From Roseovarius mucosus DSM 17069 (GTDB lineage Bacteria; Pseudomonadota; Alphaproteobacteria; Rhodobacterales; Rhodobacteraceae), in the NCBI RefSeq assembly GCF_000768555.3, contig NZ_KN293975.1, positions 496,001 to 560,000 on the forward strand: a DNA stretch of 64,000 nucleotides. The letters run 5' to 3'. Within the stretch, counting starts at the first letter, position 1. Every line of letters begins with the position of its first letter. The position numbers and the translations under genes were made by a program. This document shows, piece after piece, positions 1 through 8,765 of this stretch. The notes under the pieces are model-generated. The model did not search any database. It was not told the origin of the DNA and saw only the letters and a list, made by a program, of their open reading frames with translations.

Positions 1-531
1 GGAACTGACCGCGGCACGGGTGGCGGCGACGCGGGTTTGCGAGGCGAAGCCGCTCTCGATCAGGTTTTCGGCGGCGTTGGCATTGATTTGCGCCTCTTCG
101 AGTTGGGCGCGCGCCTCGTTGGCGCGGGCCTCGGCCTCGGGGATGCGGGTCTGGGCCTCGGACAGGCGGGCTTGGGCCTCGGCCAAGGCGGCCTCGCGCG
201 CGGCGGGATCAAGGCGGCAGAGAATGTCGCCTTGGGATACCATATGCCCTTTGCGCAGCGGCTCGTTGATGACGAGGCCCGAGGTCTCGGCCCGCAATTC
301 GACGATGCGGTCGGCCTCGGAGCGGCCGCGCACGACGACGGCGCTGTCGACTTCGCGCGCTTGGGAATGCAGGGCCACGACGCGCATGATCGCTTCGGCC
401 TCTGGGGCGGTCTCGGGCAGCGGTTCGGCGGTTTGCGGGTCGGGGGCGGGAAGAAAGCGGTCATGCTCGAAAACGACCACATAGACCAAGGCAGACACCA
501 CCAGGGCGATGAGAACAGGAAGCAACCGCAT
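1..531 (-). CDS. RND-type efflux pump periplasmic adaptor (membrane fusion protein), 3' end outside window
   Basis: The minus strand reads open from an ATG at 531 to the window edge (177 codons, no stop). The protein starts with one hydrophobic segment (MRLLPVLIALVVSALVYVVV), an acidic and proline-rich linker, and then a lipoyl-like half motif (ETSGLVINEPLRKGHMVSQG, about residues 83-102). An Ala/Glu-rich alpha-helical hairpin follows (EAQARLSEAQTRIPEAEARA), as expected for HlyD/AcrA-family adaptors that bridge an inner-membrane RND pump to an outer-membrane channel. The C-terminal half and the pump gene would lie to the left of the window. The substrate cannot be told. The overlapping frames on both strands are proline- or arginine-rich shadows. 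Confidence 0.85.
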   Translation of the reverse strand, partial: MRLLPVLIALVVSALVYVVVFEHDRFLPAPDPQTAEPLPETAPEAEAIMRVVALHSQAREVDSAVVVRGRSEADRIVELRAETSGLVINEPLRKGHMVSQGDILCRLDPAAREAALAEAQARLSEAQTRIPEAEARANEARAQLEEAQINANAAENLIESGFASQTRVAATRAAVSS

Positions 532-622
532 TTATCTACCTTCGGGCCATGAGGCGTGGCGTTGGGCCGGGCTTGGGCCTACCTTGCGGGACACGGCCCA
601 GGCGCACCATTACCGACTTATG

Positions 623-640
623 CTAAACCAACCGGTTCAG
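623..640. promoter_or_regulatory. Imperfect inverted repeat, possible repressor operator upstream of the efflux adaptor
   Basis: CTAAACC-N4-GGTTCAG forms two 7-bp half sites with one mismatch, inside a short AT-rich stretch between the divergent efflux adaptor (start 531) and the gene at 753. Efflux adaptors are often controlled by TetR-family repressors that bind such short palindromes. No regulator gene is visible here, so the role is inferred from position only. Confidence 0.25.
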
Positions 641-752
641 ATTAATCTTTTCCGATGCCTGCTGCAAGCACGCCCTTGCGTCGCGGGCGCGCCGCCCCTT
701 GGCAGGGACAGGGCTTCGGGGTAAGAGGGGCAAAATTCAAGGGGGGCGCGGC

Positions 753-1442
753 GTGAGCAACACCGACAGTTTCATCGACGAAGTCACCGAAGAGGTGCGC
801 CGCGACAGGCTATTTGCGTTGATGCGCCGCTATGGCTGGATCGCGGTTCTGGCGATCCTGTTGCTGGTGGGCGGAGCCGCGTGGAACGAATGGCGCAAGG
901 CGCAGGATCGCGCCGCCGCACAGGCATTGGGCGATGCGGTGCTGGCTGCCCTCGCGACCGAGGATCGGGCGGCACGGGCGGCGGTACTGGATGCGATCAC
1001 GGCACCGGGCGCGCAGGCGGCGTCTGTGATTGCCCTCTTGGCGGCCGCAGAGGAAGCGGCGGATAACCCTGAGGCGGCGGCGCAGCGTTTGCTGGCGCTG
1101 GCGGATCGGTCGGATGTGGAGGCTGTCTATCGCAACCTTGCCACGCTCAAGGCCGTGATGCTGCCCGGTTCGGGGCTGGATGCCGAGGCGCGGCGTGGTC
1201 GGTTGAACGGCTTGGCGCTGAGTGGCGGTGTGCTGCGGCTCTTGGCCGAGGAGCAACTGGCGCTGATCGACCTTGAAACAGGCAACCGCGAGGCGGCTCT
1301 CGAGCGCCTTGTGGCAATTGCCAGCGATGCCGAGGCCACGATGGGCTTGCGCAGGCGGGTGACACAAGTGATTGTGGCCTTGGGCGAAGAATTGCCCGAC
1401 CTTCCGGAGCCTGTGACAGGGGCCGTGTCGGTGGGCGAATGA
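753..1442 (+). CDS. YfgM-like membrane-anchored tetratricopeptide-type protein
   Basis: This 229-residue protein starts at a GTG (753), because MSNTDSFIDEVTEEVRRDRLF is the usual N-terminus of this alphaproteobacterial family. It has a short cytoplasmic head rich in charged residues, one transmembrane helix (about residues 27-44, WIAVLAILLLVGGAAW) and an Ala-rich helical periplasmic part of the TPR_21/YfgM type. In other proteobacteria YfgM works with PpiD near the Sec translocon. The next two genes encode a BamB-like lipoprotein and Der, the conserved yfgM-bamB-der order, which supports the call. The upstream ribosome binding site is weak (GGGGGGCG). Confidence 0.75.
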   Translation: MSNTDSFIDEVTEEVRRDRLFALMRRYGWIAVLAILLLVGGAAWNEWRKAQDRAAAQALGDAVLAALATEDRAARAAVLDAITAPGAQAASVIALLAAAEEAADNPEAAAQRLLALADRSDVEAVYRNLATLKAVMLPGSGLDAEARRGRLNGLALSGGVLRLLAEEQLALIDLETGNREAALERLVAIASDAEATMGLRRRVTQVIVALGEELPDLPEPVTGAVSVGE

Positions 1443-1500
1443 CGAAGGCCGCGCCAGGCCAAAGGCCCAAGCGGGTCAACAGGGCGGTAAAAGGCGAAGA

Positions 1501-2844
1501 GTGAGGGCAAGAGCAGTGAAACCGAACGGATTGATTCTGGGGCTGGTTGCAGTCCTCGCGCTGACGGCCTGTACAAAGAAGACACAGATTTTGAGCGGCG
1601 AACGCCAGGGGATTCGCGAAGTTCTCCAGAGCGAGGCGGCGCGAGCGCAGGCCAACGTGACCCCGGAAAACCGGGTGCTGCCGGTCTCGCTGCCTGCGGC
1701 GACGGTCAACGCAGAGTGGCGGCAGCGGATCGGATCGCCAGCGACGCGCAGCACGCATCCCGCGCTGTCGCGCGCGCCGCAACTGGCGTGGTCGGTCAAT
1801 ATCGGGCAGGGCGACGGGCGGCGGGTGCGGATCACCGCAGACCCCGTGGTGGCTGAGGGGCGCATCTTTACGCTGGATGCCGAGGCCAAGGTGGCGGCGG
1901 TCTCGACCACGGGGCAACTGCTCTGGACGCGGGATCTGACCCCGGCCAATGACAACTCGAACAATGCCAGCGGCGGTGGTCTGGCCTATGGCGACGGCAA
2001 GCTCTTTGTGTCCTCGGCCTTTGGCAAGCTCACAGCAATTGACCCGGCCAGCGGCGGCGTGATCTGGGAACAGGAGCTGGGCGCGCCCGGCAGCGGCACG
2101 CCAGCGGTGCTTGACGGGTTGGTCTATGTGGTGGCAGGCGACGATGTGGCTTGGGCGATCGAGACCGACACCGGGCGCATTGCCTGGCAGTTGAGCGGCA
2201 CACCCGATATTCACAATGTTCTGGGCGGTCCGGCCCCGGCCATCACCGACAAATACGTGGTCTTTGCCTTTGGTGCGGGGGAATTGCAGGGCGCATTCCG
2301 TCGGGGCGGTCTGCGCCTCTGGGACGCGCAGGTCGCGGGCGAGCGTCTGGGTGTGGCGAGCGCGCGGGTGGATGACATCACTGGCGACCCGGTGGTCGTG
2401 GGGGACCGACTCTACACCGGCAGTCACTCGGGGCGCACGGTGGCGCTGAGCCTCGGCAGCGGCAAGCGTCTGTGGACCGCAGAAGAAGGCCCGCTGAACC
2501 CGGTCTGGCCTGCGGGCGACTCGGTTTTCATGGTCACGGATCGCAACGAATTGGTGCGGCTTGCCACGGAGGACGGGACGCGCATCTGGGGGCATGAATT
2601 GCCGCTCTTTGCGGATCGCAAGCCCAAGCGGCAGGCCGAGATCGTGGGCCATTTCGGCCCCATTCTGGCCGGTGGTCAGTTGATCCTGGCCTCGGGCGAC
2701 GGGCAATTGCGGTTCTTTGATCCGGCCTCGGGGCAGATGACGGGCGCGCGCGATTTGCCGGGCGGGGCCACGTCCAACCCGGTGGTTGCGGGCAACACGC
2801 TCTATGTCGTGTCGAAAAAGGGTCAATTGCTGGCTTTCCGTTGA
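1501..2844 (+). CDS. bamB: BamB-like outer-membrane assembly lipoprotein (PQQ-type beta-propeller)
   Basis: The product is a secreted lipoprotein. The signal peptide (GLILGLVAVLALTAC) ends in a lipobox LTAC, and the mature protein is made of repeated Trp/Gly-rich propeller blades (for example GQLLWTRDL, GGVIWEQEL, GRIAWQLSG, KRLWTAEEG). BamB is a scaffold of the BAM complex that inserts beta-barrel proteins in the outer membrane. The order YfgM-like, BamB, Der matches the conserved cluster. The GTG at 1501 gives 447 residues. A GTG at 1516, behind a GAGGG, is an equally possible start and removes five residues. Confidence 0.8.
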   Translation: MRARAVKPNGLILGLVAVLALTACTKKTQILSGERQGIREVLQSEAARAQANVTPENRVLPVSLPAATVNAEWRQRIGSPATRSTHPALSRAPQLAWSVNIGQGDGRRVRITADPVVAEGRIFTLDAEAKVAAVSTTGQLLWTRDLTPANDNSNNASGGGLAYGDGKLFVSSAFGKLTAIDPASGGVIWEQELGAPGSGTPAVLDGLVYVVAGDDVAWAIETDTGRIAWQLSGTPDIHNVLGGPAPAITDKYVVFAFGAGELQGAFRRGGLRLWDAQVAGERLGVASARVDDITGDPVVVGDRLYTGSHSGRTVALSLGSGKRLWTAEEGPLNPVWPAGDSVFMVTDRNELVRLATEDGTRIWGHELPLFADRKPKRQAEIVGHFGPILAGGQLILASGDGQLRFFDPASGQMTGARDLPGGATSNPVVAGNTLYVVSKKGQLLAFR

Positions 2845-2893
2845 TCCAGTGTTCCTGTATCAGGGCGACTTGATCCGTATCGGAGCCTAAGTC

Positions 2894-4360
2894 ATGACCT
2901 TTTCTCTCGCCATCGTGGGCCGTCCCAATGTTGGCAAATCGACGCTGTTCAACCGTCTGGTGGGCAAGCGGCTGGCCTTGGTCGACAACCAGCCCGGTGT
3001 GACGCGTGACCTGCGTGAAGGTGCGGCGCGTTTGGGTGACCTGCGGTTCACGGTGATTGATACAGCGGGTCTGGAAGATGCCACCGACGAGAGCCTGCAG
3101 GGCCGTATGCGAAAATTGACAGAGCGCGCGGTTGATATGGCCGATGTTTGCCTGTTCCTGATTGATGCGCGGACGGGCGTGACGCCCATGGATGAGAGCC
3201 TTGCTGAGATTCTGCGCAAACGCTCGGCGCATGTGATCCTTGCGGCCAACAAGGCCGAAGGTTCGGCGGCGGACGCGGGGGTGATCGAGGCCTGGGGACT
3301 GGGTCTGGGCGAGCCCATTCGCATGTCGGCGGAGCATGGCGAGGGTTTGAATGACCTCTATTCGCAGCTGATGCCGCTGTCCGATGCGTTTGAGGCGCGC
3401 GCCGAGGCAGAGGCACCGGAGGTGGATGTCATGCTCGACGAGGATATCGAGGATGACGAGGATGTCAGCTATCGCAAGCCCACCGAGGCGCGCCCGATGC
3501 AGGTGGCGGTCGTGGGGCGGCCCAATGCCGGGAAATCGACGCTGATCAACAAGATCCTTGGTGAAGAGCGGCTCTTGACCGGGCCAGAGGCCGGGATCAC
3601 GCGCGATGCGATTTCGCTGCGCATCGACTGGGACGGGATGCCGGTGCGGATTTTCGACACGGCGGGGATGCGCAAGAAGGCCAAGGTTCAGGACAAGCTG
3701 GAAAAGCTGTCGGTGTCAGACGGGCTGCGCGCGGTCAAATTCGCCGAGGTGGTCGTGGTTCTGCTCGATGCTGCGATTCCCTTTGAGCAGCAGGATCTGC
3801 GGATCGCCGATCTGGCCGAGCGCGAGGGGCGCGCGGTGGTGGTGGCGATCAACAAATGGGACATGGAGCCCGACAAGAGCGACAAGATCCGCGAATTGCG
3901 CGAGGCCTTCGAGCGGCTCTTGCCGCAGTTGCGCGGCGCGCCTCTGGTGACGGTCTCGGCCAAGACCGGCAAGGGGCTGGACCGGCTGCGCGATGCGGTG
4001 GCCAAGGCGCATGAGGTGTGGAACCGGCGCGTGACCACGGCACAATTGAACCGCTGGCTGATCGGCATGCTGGAGCAGCATCCGCCGCCCGCGCCGGGCG
4101 GTCGCCGGGTCAAGCTGCGTTACATGACGCAGGCCAAGACGCGGCCACCGGGATTCGTGGTCATGTGCAGCCATCCCGACAAACTGCCTGAGAGCTATTC
4201 GCGCTATCTGGTGAACGGGCTGCGCGCCGATTTCGACATGCCGGGCACGCCCATCCGCCTGTATTTCCGCAGTCAGGCGGATCGCAACCCCTACAAGAGC
4301 AAGAAAAAGGCGGGGCCGTCGAGCCTGCGCAAGCATCTGACAGGCCGCGCGAGCGACTAA
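2894..4360 (+). CDS. der: Ribosome assembly GTPase Der (EngA)
   Basis: This 488-residue protein has two consecutive Era-type G domains, the hallmark of Der. The first has GRPNVGKS near residue 9 and NKAE near residue 117. The second has GRPNAGKS near residue 210, DTAG near residue 256 and NKWD near residue 323. They are joined by an acidic linker ([11 protein letters not shown]), and a KH-like C-terminal domain follows. Der acts in 50S ribosomal subunit maturation and is essential in most bacteria. The ATG at 2894 begins [16 protein letters not shown], the normal family start. Confidence 0.97.
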   Translation: MTFSLAIVGRPNVGKSTLFNRLVGKRLALVDNQPGVTRDLREGAARLGDLRFTVIDTAGLEDATDESLQGRMRKLTERAVDMADVCLFLIDARTGVTPMDESLAEILRKRSAHVILAANKAEGSAADAGVIEAWGLGLGEPIRMSAEHGEGLNDLYSQLMPLSDAFEARAEAEAPEVDVMLDEDIEDDEDVSYRKPTEARPMQVAVVGRPNAGKSTLINKILGEERLLTGPEAGITRDAISLRIDWDGMPVRIFDTAGMRKKAKVQDKLEKLSVSDGLRAVKFAEVVVVLLDAAIPFEQQDLRIADLAEREGRAVVVAINKWDMEPDKSDKIRELREAFERLLPQLRGAPLVTVSAKTGKGLDRLRDAVAKAHEVWNRRVTTAQLNRWLIGMLEQHPPPAPGGRRVKLRYMTQAKTRPPGFVVMCSHPDKLPESYSRYLVNGLRADFDMPGTPIRLYFRSQADRNPYKSKKKAGPSSLRKHLTGRASD

Positions 4361-4369
4361 GCCGGCCAG

Positions 4370-4396
4370 GGGCCGTGCAGATTCCTGCGCGGTCCC
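4370..4396 (+). terminator. Probable rho-independent terminator after der
   Basis: GGGCCGTGCAG and CTGCGCGGTCCC flank a 4-nt loop and pair with one bulge and one G-U. The run TCTT follows. It lies 10-36 bases after the der stop codon. The U-tract is short, so termination could be partial. Confidence 0.5.
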
Positions 4397-4471
4397 TCTT
4401 GCATTCCTGCGGGCCGAGGTCACATCTGCGTCACATCAAGACTGTTATCCCTCTGTGGCAAGGAGGCTGAC

Positions 4472-5485
4472 GTGACCGAAACCCCCGATCAGGCCGCGCT
4501 GCGCGCCTTTCTCAAGCCCTATACCGCCAAAAGCGATCTGCGCGGGGCGCTGTCCTTCGCGGCCACGCTTGCGGTTTACGCGGCGACCTTGGCCTTGGGC
4601 GCGTGGTTGGCAGAGGCGGGGCAGTGGGCGGCGGCGGGGCCGATGGTGGTCGTCCTCGCCTTTGCCTCGGTCCGGCTCTATGTCTTGCAGCACGATTGCG
4701 GGCATCACGCGCTCTTTGCGCGAAAGGGGCTGAACGATGGGGCGGGATATATCCTGTCGGTGTTTTCGCTGACGCCCTACCGGGTCATGCAATACAATCA
4801 CAACCAGCATCACGCCTATCTGGGCAATCTCGATCACCGCGAGACGACCGAGGTCTATACGATGACGCTGGCCGAATGGCAGGTGGCCCCGTGGCCCCGG
4901 CGGTTGTGGTATCGGCTCTATCGCAATCCGGTGGTGATGCTGTCGCTGGGGGGCATCTATGCCTATTTCATCGCCTATCGCTGGCCGCGCAATACGCTTG
5001 TGGTGGGCGTGTGGGGGGTGATTGCCCATAACCTGATGCTGGCGGGCTATCTGGCGCTGATCTGGGTCATGCTGGGGGCCGTGGGACTGGCGGTCTGGGG
5101 CCTGAGCGCGCTGCTGGCAGGGGTGATCGGGGTGTTTCTGGTCTATCTCCAGCACAATTTCGAAGAGACCTATTGGGACCGCAAGCCGTCGCTCGATTTC
5201 CGCAAGGCGACGCTCGTGGGGTCAAGCTCGCTCGATCTGGGGTGGCTGTGGGATCTGGGGACGGGCAATATCGCCTATCACGATCTGCATCACTACAACC
5301 CCGGCATCCCGTCCTATAACCTGCGGCGCTGTCAGAGGGATTTGCCGGAGGAATTGCGCGCCCATGACGTGATCCGCTGGCCCGAGGCGATCCGGAGTTT
5401 CCGGTTGAAGCTCTGGGATGAGGACGCGGGGCGGCTGGTGCCGTTTCCGAAGGCCGACGCGGTGGGGATCGTGGCGGCGGAGTAG
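4472..5485 (+). CDS. Membrane fatty acid desaturase family protein
   Basis: The 337-residue integral membrane protein carries the three histidine boxes of diiron desaturases: HDCGHH (about residues 75-80), HNQHH (about 111-115) and a C-terminal HDLHH in AYHDLHHYNPGIPSYNL. Several long hydrophobic segments separate them (such as GAVGLAVWGLSALLAGVIGV). The family introduces double bonds into acyl chains, or less often modifies carotenoid-type substrates, using O2 and an electron donor at the cytoplasmic membrane. The GTG at 4472 sits 7 bases behind AAGGAGG, which fixes the start. Regiospecificity and substrate cannot be read from the sequence. Confidence 0.85.
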   Translation: MTETPDQAALRAFLKPYTAKSDLRGALSFAATLAVYAATLALGAWLAEAGQWAAAGPMVVVLAFASVRLYVLQHDCGHHALFARKGLNDGAGYILSVFSLTPYRVMQYNHNQHHAYLGNLDHRETTEVYTMTLAEWQVAPWPRRLWYRLYRNPVVMLSLGGIYAYFIAYRWPRNTLVVGVWGVIAHNLMLAGYLALIWVMLGAVGLAVWGLSALLAGVIGVFLVYLQHNFEETYWDRKPSLDFRKATLVGSSSLDLGWLWDLGTGNIAYHDLHHYNPGIPSYNLRRCQRDLPEELRAHDVIRWPEAIRSFRLKLWDEDAGRLVPFPKADAVGIVAAE

Positions 5486-5863
5486 GGGGGCGGGTATTTG
5501 GCTTTCAAGCCATACCGTTGAGGCAAAAGTGAGATCGGACATTCGTGCTGTGTGAGGGAGAAGTTTAGGAAGAGCCCCTAATACCGAATGCTGTAGGATG
5601 CATTAAAACCCGTGAACCTCGCATTGCAGATGTTGGTGCGCCCCGCAGCAATTTATACCCTGCGGATGGCGATTGATCGGTAAGAAGCCGCCGTCATCCG
5701 CAGAAGGATGTCAAGTTGTCGCCTGGCTACGCCGGAAAGCACCGTTCCAATGGACTAAAGACCTACGATGCAATAATAATCGAAATGGATGACCCGATGC
5801 GGGTATGCGATAGATAGTTGAGAGACCACTCTCGGGAAATGGTAAACTGAAAGGTTAGACGCT
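5486..5863. other. Intergenic region, no recognisable gene; candidate promoter for the next gene
   Basis: The base composition becomes clearly more AT-rich than in the flanking genes. I see no conserved coding frame. Near the right end TTGAGA (from about 5818) and TAAACT (about 5846) could act as promoter hexamers for the gene at 5864, though the spacing (about 19) is long. The small inverted repeat GAGAG-N4-CTCTC overlaps the candidate -35. Confidence 0.4.
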
Positions 5864-6502
5864 ATGACTAGCAGGGTTCTTCCAGTCCTCAAATCCTTGC
5901 TAAAGGAAAACGAAAAGATACGTGCATCATTGCAAGATTTAGAAGAAGTACCTTCCTCAGCGGATCGTGACATCAGTGCATATATTCGATCGGTCGAGGG
6001 TGTAATGGTACTGGACCGAGATGAGATGACAGACTGGATCTATTGGTCAGCAAGTCTGAGAAAGGGAAACGACTGGACTGCCCGTCAACAACTACTTGAT
6101 AAAGTCGGTAGTGTTGTTAAGCGCGAAATTGAAATGATTGAGGACGCGGGCGAGAATAGATTTCTTTCAAATCCTGTTATGTCAACTAGCTTGAACCAAA
6201 CGCTTATCATTGATTTACATGAGTCCTTAGCCGAACTTGTAAACAGATTTTCCAACACTAACACTCTAACCCGATCGGGCAGTCCTTTGGATGATTTAAC
6301 AAGGACCACAGTTATTGCGATGTTGGAAGGTGCGATCGCAATGATCAAATCGCCAGTCGTGGATGCCGGATATATGAAAAATCTAAAGGGAACGATCGCT
6401 ACTACTAGCAAAAAAGTGGCAGCGAAGGGAGTAGAGAATGGGCTTTCTGTCATTATGGATAACGTCGTCGAACTGATTGGGAAAATCTTCTCAAATAATT
6501 GA
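5864..6502 (+). CDS. Hypothetical protein in an AT-rich islet, no family recognised
   Basis: The 212-residue frame starts at ATG 5864 behind AAAGG and stops at TGA 6502. Codon choice (AAA, TTA, CTA, ATA, AGA) differs strongly from every neighbour, which suggests recent acquisition. The predicted protein is mostly helical and charged. There is no signal peptide at the N-terminus. The C-terminus has a Lys-containing amphipathic stretch, ending in GLSVIMDNVVELIGKIFSNN, that might associate with membranes. I recognise no catalytic motif. It has no partner gene on either side. Its role is unknown; a small-cargo accessory function such as phage defence is only a guess from context. Confidence 0.7.
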   Translation: MTSRVLPVLKSLLKENEKIRASLQDLEEVPSSADRDISAYIRSVEGVMVLDRDEMTDWIYWSASLRKGNDWTARQQLLDKVGSVVKREIEMIEDAGENRFLSNPVMSTSLNQTLIIDLHESLAELVNRFSNTNTLTRSGSPLDDLTRTTVIAMLEGAIAMIKSPVVDAGYMKNLKGTIATTSKKVAAKGVENGLSVIMDNVVELIGKIFSNN

Positions 6503-6863
6503 TTTTGTGGCCTCTACACAGAACCGCGGTTTTTAGAAGGCAGTCCTTCGCGCTAATGATGAGAGACTGAAAGTTAGCCTACAGGCACCTGTAGCGGGAC
6601 GGCACTCACCGTCCCACGCCTTGGGGCTTTTGGCGATCGAATATATCCCCCCCATGGTGCTTTCCGTTGGAGACGTAATATCCCGAAAGTGGCCGTTGGC
6701 ACCGGTGCGCCGAAGTGCAACTCCATCCCGCTCTACGGAGTTTCGCGCGCTCGGTCTCGGACGTAGAGTTCTGGAGCCGTCGTGCCAGGCCCTTGCCTAA
6801 AGACTGCCTGACTGCTCTGCGTTTGCCCCCGCGTGGCGTCGAAGGCGACATGAAAGCCCTGCG
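6503..6863. other. Intergenic region of mixed composition, no supported gene
   Basis: Short open frames exist on both strands, but none has a convincing start, ribosome binding site or protein character. The stretch may hold decayed remnants of whatever brought in the gene at 5864. No integrase, transposase or attachment site could be recognised. Confidence 0.4.
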
Positions 6864-6984
6864 TAGGGCGTGTTGCGCCCCATCGAAACCACACCCGTCC
6901 CGGACTTGATCCGGGACCTCGCCTATGCGGGAGGGGGAGGCCCCGGGGCAGGCCCGGGGCGATGTGACCGCGATCAGGCGCGAG
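6864..6984 (+). repeat. Dispersed palindromic intergenic repeat, copy 1
   Basis: This stretch shares a common order of blocks with 62539-62653: TAGGGCG-GTTGCGC, ATCGAAAC, ACACCCGTCCCGG, CCGGGACCTCGCC, GAGGCCCCGGG, GCCCGGGGCGATGTGA and GATCAG-CGC. Two hairpins are built in (CCCGG/CCGGG and CCCCGGG/CCCGGGG types). This copy ends 6 bases before the serS stop codon. It looks like a REP-type extragenic element. Confidence 0.75.
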
Positions 6985-6989
6985 GTGCA

Positions 6990-8282
6990 TTAGCCCAGAC
7001 TGCCGTCTGCCTTGAGCATCGTCTTGCCGCGCAGGTAGGGGTGGAGGGCGTCGGGGAGGCGGACGGAGCCGTCGGCCTGTTGGCCGTTTTCCAGCACCGC
7101 GATCAGGCAGCGGCCGACGGCGAGGCCGGAGCCGTTGAGCGTGTGCAGGAATTCGGGCTTGCCGCCGCCTTGTGGTTTGAACCGGGCGTTCATGCGGCGG
7201 GCCTGAAAATCGCCGCAGACCGAGACCGAGGAGATTTCGCGGTAGGTGTTTTGCCCCGGCAGCCAGACCTCGATGTCATGGGTGCGGCGCGCGCCAAAGC
7301 CCATGTCGCCGGTGCAGAGCACGATGGTGCGATAGGGCAGGCCAAGGCGTTCCAGGATGCCTTCGGCGCAGGCGGTCATGCGGTCAAGCTCGGCTCGGCT
7401 CTCGTCGGGGTGGGTGATCGAGACCATCTCGACCTTTTCGAACTGGTGCTGGCGCAGCATGCCGGCGGTGTCGCGCCCGGCGCTACCGGCCTCGGAGCGG
7501 AAGCATTGGGTGTGGGCCACGTAGCGGCGCGGCAGGGTGGCGGCATCGACCGTCTCGCCATGCACGATATTGGTCAGCGTCACCTCGGCGGTGGGCACCA
7601 GCCACCAGCCATTGGTGGTTTCATAGCTGTCCTCGCCGAATTTCGGCAATTGCCCGGTGCCCAGCATCATCTCGGGGCGCACCAGAACGGGCGTCCAGGT
7701 TTCTTGCAACCCGTTTTCCTCGATATGGGTGTCGAGCATGAATTGCGCCAAGGCGCGGTGCAGGCGGGCGATGCTGCCCGAGAGCACGACAAAGCGCGCG
7801 CCGGAGAGTTTGGCCGCGGTTTCGAAATCCATCCCCGGCTGAACGCCGGTGATCTCGTAATGCTCTTTGGGCTGGAAATCGAAATGCGCGGGCGTGCCCC
7901 AGCGGCGCATCTCGACATTGCCGCTCTCGTCCGCGCCATCGGGCACGTCGTCAAAGGGCAGATTTGGCAGGGCCATCAGAAGGTCGGTGAGTTGGGTGTC
8001 GAGCGCCTTGGCCTCGGCCTGCATCGCGGCCATTTCATCCTTTTTGGCAGAGACCAGCGCGCGCAGGCGTTCGAATTCGGCCTCGTCGCCGCGGCCCTTG
8101 GCGGCGCCGGCCTCTTTGCTGGCGCGGTTCTGCTCGGCCTGAGCGGTTTCGGCCGCGTGGATGCGGGTGCGCCGCGCCTCGTCTAGAGCGAGGATCTGGG
8201 GCGAGACCGGGGCCATTCCGCGCCGCGCAAGGGCTGCGTCAAAGGCATCGGGGGTCTCGCGGATGGCGCGGATATCGTGCAT
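6990..8282 (-). CDS. serS: Seryl-tRNA synthetase
   Basis: The 430-residue class II aminoacyl-tRNA synthetase charges tRNA-Ser (and tRNA-Sec) with serine. It has the N-terminal helical arm ([22 protein letters not shown] and the coiled coil around residues 30-100). Motif 2 appears as [20 protein letters not shown] followed by QFEKVEM, and motif 3 as [19 protein letters not shown]. The family start MHDIRAIRE corresponds to ATG 8282. An upstream in-frame ATG (8297) would add five residues and lacks support. It is transcribed away from yajC. Confidence 0.97.
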   Translation of the reverse strand: MHDIRAIRETPDAFDAALARRGMAPVSPQILALDEARRTRIHAAETAQAEQNRASKEAGAAKGRGDEAEFERLRALVSAKKDEMAAMQAEAKALDTQLTDLLMALPNLPFDDVPDGADESGNVEMRRWGTPAHFDFQPKEHYEITGVQPGMDFETAAKLSGARFVVLSGSIARLHRALAQFMLDTHIEENGLQETWTPVLVRPEMMLGTGQLPKFGEDSYETTNGWWLVPTAEVTLTNIVHGETVDAATLPRRYVAHTQCFRSEAGSAGRDTAGMLRQHQFEKVEMVSITHPDESRAELDRMTACAEGILERLGLPYRTIVLCTGDMGFGARRTHDIEVWLPGQNTYREISSVSVCGDFQARRMNARFKPQGGGKPEFLHTLNGSGLAVGRCLIAVLENGQQADGSVRLPDALHPYLRGKTMLKADGSLG

Positions 8283-8404
8283 GGCGCTGGTCCTCAAACC
8301 TAACTGTGAATCGCTTGGGCGGCGTTATGCACCAGAAACCGGGGCTGCGCCATGCTTTCGCGCCTTGCAAATGCCCCGCCTCGCGCCTAGGTTCCCCGGC
8401 AATT

Positions 8405-8422
8405 CGTGAACCCCTGTTCACG
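8405..8422. promoter_or_regulatory. Perfect 7-bp inverted repeat upstream of yajC
   Basis: CGTGAAC-CCCT-GTTCACG lies 21 bases before the yajC start and in the divergent region shared with serS. The dyad could be an operator or an mRNA hairpin. It resembles the Gram-positive LexA box (GAAC-N4-GTTC), but alphaproteobacterial LexA uses a direct repeat, so I do not assign it. Confidence 0.3.
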
Positions 8423-8442
8423 CCCCAAATAGAGGACACCCC

Positions 8443-8724
8443 ATGGAAGCCTTTGGCCAGTTTATCCCGCTCATTCTGATCTTTGCGATCATGTATTTCC
8501 TGCTGATCCGTCCGCAACAGAAGAAGCTCAAGGAGCACAAGGCCATGATCGGCGCGCTGCGCCGGGGCGATCAGGTGGTGACGCAAGGCGGCCTCATCGG
8601 CAAGGTCTCCAAGGTCAAGGATGACAGCGAGATCGAGGTGGAACTCGCGGAAGGTATCAAGGTACGTGTGGTGCGCGCCACCATCGCACAGGTTCTGTCC
8701 AAGACCGAGCCCGCCGAGGGCTAA
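8443..8724 (+). CDS. yajC: Sec translocon accessory subunit YajC
   Basis: This 93-residue protein has an N-terminal transmembrane helix (FIPLILIFAIMYFLLIRPQQKK) and the conserved cytoplasmic core (RRGDQVVTQGGLIGKVSKV) of YajC. YajC associates with SecDF at the inner membrane and helps protein export. secDF follows 41 bases downstream, the standard arrangement. Length and motif match the family fully. Confidence 0.96.
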   Translation: MEAFGQFIPLILIFAIMYFLLIRPQQKKLKEHKAMIGALRRGDQVVTQGGLIGKVSKVKDDSEIEVELAEGIKVRVVRATIAQVLSKTEPAEG

Positions 8725-8765
8725 GCCCCCGGCCCCCTGCGAAAAAGCTCTGAAAGGGCGGGAAA

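Noticed and set aside
2534..3337. Long minus-strand frame overlapping bamB and der
   Set aside because: It lies fully across two well-supported genes, has no start context and shows the Arg/Pro/His bias of a GC-rich shadow frame.
6606..6851. Minus-strand ORF of 81 codons as an integrase remnant
   Set aside because: The translation is Arg/Ser-rich without any tyrosine recombinase motif, so I could not support it.
8405..8422. LexA/SOS box before yajC
   Set aside because: GAAC-N4-GTTC is the Gram-positive form; alphaproteobacterial LexA recognises GTTC-N7-GTTC.
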